DNA from: Acidobacteriota bacterium
GTDB taxonomy: Bacteria > Acidobacteriota > Terriglobia > Acidiferrales > 2-02-FULL-67-57
DNA: 6,571 bases
Direction: 5' to 3'
NCBI GenBank assembly: GCA_016189965.1
Contig: JACPRL010000037.1
Coordinates: 1-6,571 of the forward strand
Each line of letters starts with the position of its first letter. Position 1 is the first letter of the stretch. Shown piece after piece: positions 5,398 through 6,571 of this stretch. Both the position numbers and the translations under genes were made by a program. The notes beneath the pieces are model-generated. The model did no database searches, was not told the origin of the DNA, and saw only the letters and a list, made by a program, of their open reading frames with translations.

Positions 5398-5751
5398 ATG
5401 AGCGACGAACCCACCCTGCAGGCCCGGGTCGAGGAAGCGCGGCGGCTGGAGCCGGTGCGCAAGAGCGAGCTGCACACGGGCGACTGGGTGCTGGTAACTA
5501 CGAAGAATTCCCTTTACTCCATCTGCGTGCTGGGGGAAGGCCTCTACCTGGTGTCCGGGGGCTGGTTCGACCGCAAGGGGCTCTCGCCGCAGCAGACCAC
5601 CATCAACGGCTGCACTTGGGGCGGCAGCGCCATCAAGGCCGACATCGTGGCCGCCCCGGGGTTGTTCCTGGAATTCGGCAACTACGTCACCACCACGCGC
5701 ATCCGGCAGGTGCGGGTAATCCGGGGCGGGGAGTGCGGGGCGCCGAACTAG
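5398..5751 (+). CDS. Conserved-looking hypothetical protein (INGCTWGGSAIK motif)
   Basis: I cannot name a characterised family for this 117-residue protein. Residues 1-22 are charged and probably helical. From residue 26 it looks like a compact beta-rich domain: HTGDWVLVTTKNSLYSICVL (26-45), GLYLVSGGWF (48-57), the distinctive INGCTWGGSAIK (69-80), then LEFGNYVTTTRIRQVRVIR (91-109). I recall similar CTWGGS..K and TT..I..V.I patterns in uncharacterised short bacterial proteins, but have not searched. There is no signal peptide or membrane span, so it is probably cytosolic. Cysteines at 43, 71 and 113 form no obvious metal site. The promoter and ribosome-binding site directly upstream make expression likely. 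It is divergent from the rpmH operon, which suggests but does not prove shared control. Confidence 0.85.
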   Translation: MSDEPTLQARVEEARRLEPVRKSELHTGDWVLVTTKNSLYSICVLGEGLYLVSGGWFDRKGLSPQQTTINGCTWGGSAIKADIVAAPGLFLEFGNYVTTTRIRQVRVIRGGECGAPN

Positions 5752-5754
5752 AAT

Positions 5755-5787
5755 CGTTATTCGTTAATTCGTTGAACCGTTGAATCG
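5755..5787. repeat. Imperfect tandem CGTT-NN-TT repeat
   Basis: Directly after the stop of the hypothetical gene are about four imperfect units of CGTTRAWTY (CGTTATT, CGTTAATT, CGTTGAACC, CGTTGAATCG). This AT-richer tract stands out from its GC-rich surroundings. Similar tracts recur between genes in Acidobacteria (recalled, not searched). Confidence 0.6.
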
Positions 5788-5792
5788 GGGGA

Positions 5793-5816
5793 GCCCAGTG
5801 GCAGAGGCCGCTGGGC
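5793..5816. terminator. Strong hairpin, possible transcription end of the hypothetical gene
   Basis: GCCCAGTGGC-AGAG-GCCGCTGGGC forms a 10-bp stem with one G-T pair and a 4-base loop, 41 bases past the stop codon. The following sequence (TGAACTATTTTC) has only four Ts, 6 bases away, so this is at best a weak intrinsic terminator. It may instead belong to the palindrome cluster that follows. Confidence 0.4.
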
Positions 5817-5840
5817 TGAACTATTTTCTGGGGACCTCAG

Positions 5841-5892
5841 CGGCTAAAGCCGGTTCTTTTGCTGCCACCATCGGCACGGCTGAAGCCGTGCC
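5841..5892. repeat. Pair of short palindromes of the CGGCT-AAA-GCCG type
   Basis: CGGCTAAAGCCG (5841-5852) and GGCACGGC-TGAA-GCCGTGCC (5873-5892, perfect 8-bp stem) lie 20 bases apart. The second runs into CTGACGG, which also follows a related sequence at about 2612-2625. Palindromes of this kind are frequent intergenic elements in Acidobacteria (recalled). They could fold in RNA from either strand. Confidence 0.7.
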
Positions 5893-5941
5893 CTGACGGG
5901 ATTAGCGACACGCGCTGTTGGCCGTCCTACCAACTTTTCCG

Positions 5942-5975
5942 GCGCGTTGACTTGGGGGCGGGGTTGGCCTAAGCT
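5942..5975 (+). promoter_or_regulatory. Promoter block copy 1, upstream of the DUF5655 gene
   Basis: TTGACT (5947-5952), a 17-base spacer and TAAGCT (5970-5975). The whole block 5942-5975 matches 6434-6467 with two mismatches in 34 bases, spacer included. The predicted transcription start near 5982 is only about 5 bases before ATG 5987. Confidence 0.7.
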
Positions 5976-5986
5976 AGTATTAATTC

Positions 5987-6400
5987 ATGCCCACGCTTTG
6001 GAACTGCCCGCGTTGCAGCCGCACCTTCCGCCGGCCCGAGCAACCCCACTCCTGCGGCGTGGGCCGCCGGAAAGACATGCTCAAAGGCAAGCCCGAGCGG
6101 CTGGTGAAGCTCTACCGTGCGCTGGAAAAGAGCTTGAAGGCCTGGGGCGGCGTGGAGATCGTGTCGAAGAAACGCTACGCGCTCTTCCGCACCACGCGCG
6201 TTTTCGCTGACCTAGTTTTCATGAAGGACGCGCTACGGCTGGCGATTCTCCTAGACCGCGAAGTACGCAAGCCGCTGTTTTTCAAGATTGGGCGGCTGTC
6301 CGCGCACCGCATTGGCCACGTGGCGAAGGTGCGCAGCGCGGCGGAACTGCGTGCGGTCCTGCCCTACCTGAAGGAAGCCCACAGCTTCGCCCTGCGTTAG
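5987..6400 (+). CDS. DUF5655-type protein with N-terminal zinc-binding motif
   Basis: The 137-residue product begins WNCPRCSRTFRRPEQPHSCG, giving C7-x2-C10 and H21-x-C23, a probable zinc site. The rest (about 30-135) fits the pattern I associate with DUF5655: a helix around LVKLYRALEKSLKAWG (39-54), then VEIVSKKRYALFRTTRVFADL, a beta section with LRLAILLDREV, HRIGHVAKVRSAAEL (107-121) and a final helix ending in LPYLKEAHSFALR. The domain's biochemical role is unknown; it is found alone or next to other small domains. No Shine-Dalgarno sequence precedes ATG 5987, and the predicted transcription start is about 5 bases away, so the mRNA may be leaderless. It lies upstream of a kinase gene with its own copy of nearly the same promoter. 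The family name is from recall; the reading frame itself is secure. Confidence 0.85.
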   Translation: MPTLWNCPRCSRTFRRPEQPHSCGVGRRKDMLKGKPERLVKLYRALEKSLKAWGGVEIVSKKRYALFRTTRVFADLVFMKDALRLAILLDREVRKPLFFKIGRLSAHRIGHVAKVRSAAELRAVLPYLKEAHSFALR

Positions 6401-6433
6401 GCCAACTGCCGGCGGAGGTCGGCACAACCCCCC

Positions 6434-6467
6434 GCGCGTTGACTTGGGAGCGGGGTTGGCCTAAGAT
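6434..6467 (+). promoter_or_regulatory. Promoter block copy 2, upstream of the kinase gene
   Basis: TTGACT (6439-6444), a 17-base spacer and TAAGAT (6462-6467) form a near-consensus promoter, almost identical to 5942-5975. The predicted start near 6474 gives a leader of about 18 bases before TTG 6492. Confidence 0.7.
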
Positions 6468-6491
6468 GGCGCGGCCTCGAGAGCATCTCCC

Positions 6492-6571
6492 TTGATCGGC
6501 GAAACCATCTCGCACTATCGCGTCCTAGAAAAGCTGGGCGGCGGCGGCATGGGTGTGGTCTACAAGGCCAA
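6492..6571 (+). CDS. Ser/Thr protein kinase, N-terminal fragment, runs off window
   Basis: Translation from TTG 6492 gives (M)IGETISHYRVLEKLGGGGMGVVYKA, the opening of a bacterial Hanks-type (PknB-like) kinase. The glycine-rich ATP loop is at residues 15-23 (LGGGGMGVV), and the chain reaches YKA, just before the segment that carries the catalytic lysine. Acidobacterial kinases commonly start MIG.TISHYR, which supports TTG as the start. No in-frame ATG lies upstream: the ATG at 6466 is in another frame and stops at 6493. GAGAG (6479-6483) is a weak ribosome-binding site 8 bases away. Only 26 codons are visible, so C-terminal sensor domains cannot be judged. Confidence 0.9.
   Translation, partial: MIGETISHYRVLEKLGGGGMGVVYKA

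Noticed and set aside
1..6571. Possible new defence system, CRISPR array or mobile element with a transposase
   Set aside because: No nuclease, transposase, integrase, spaced direct repeats or terminal inverted repeats are present. The genes are housekeeping plus a few ordinary small proteins.

Overview
The window is high-GC bacterial DNA, most likely from an Acidobacteriota member (inference). The signs are a Ser/Thr kinase opening of the type common in that phylum (IGETISHYRVLEKLGGGGMGVVYKA), YidC and Jag sequences of an acidobacterial flavour, and intergenic spaces packed with short palindromes such as CGGCTAAAGCCG and GGCACGGC-TGAA-GCCGTGCC. The core is the housekeeping locus rpmH-rnpA-yidD-yidC-jag, read leftward from 5203 to 1930. 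It couples ribosomal protein L34, the RNase P protein and the membrane-protein insertion machinery (YidD, YidC, and the RNA-binding protein Jag/KhpB).

Left to right: 1-687 (minus) is the N-terminal part of a HEAT-repeat protein that runs off the window edge. 688-881 holds its promoter and ribosome-binding site, and a hairpin. 882-1646 (minus) is a DUF72 gene interrupted by an in-frame TAG. 1647-1929 has no gene and is built of dispersed repeats. 1930-2445 is jag; 2446-2658 is a repeat-filled gap inside the operon; 2659-4443 is yidC, 4436-4663 yidD, 4663-5016 rnpA (start uncertain) and 5066-5203 rpmH. The rpmH/rnpA/yidD/yidC part is tightly packed, with overlaps of 1 and 8 bases.

At 5204-5397 two sigma70-type promoters lie back to back. 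One drives the rpmH operon leftward, the other drives a 117-residue conserved-looking hypothetical protein (5398-5751) rightward. After it come a repeat and palindrome cluster (5755-5892), a DUF5655-type protein with a zinc-binding N-terminus (5987-6400), and the first 26 codons of a Ser/Thr kinase starting at TTG 6492. The last two genes are each preceded by nearly the same 34-bp promoter block.

I found no defence system, CRISPR array, transposase, tRNA or rRNA. The most interesting points are the duplicated promoter block, a probable leaderless mRNA for the DUF5655 gene, a dispersed repeat apparently absorbed in frame into the YidC linker, loss of the usual YidC groove arginine, the amber stop in the DUF72 gene, and a 120-bp near-identical duplication in the HEAT gene.
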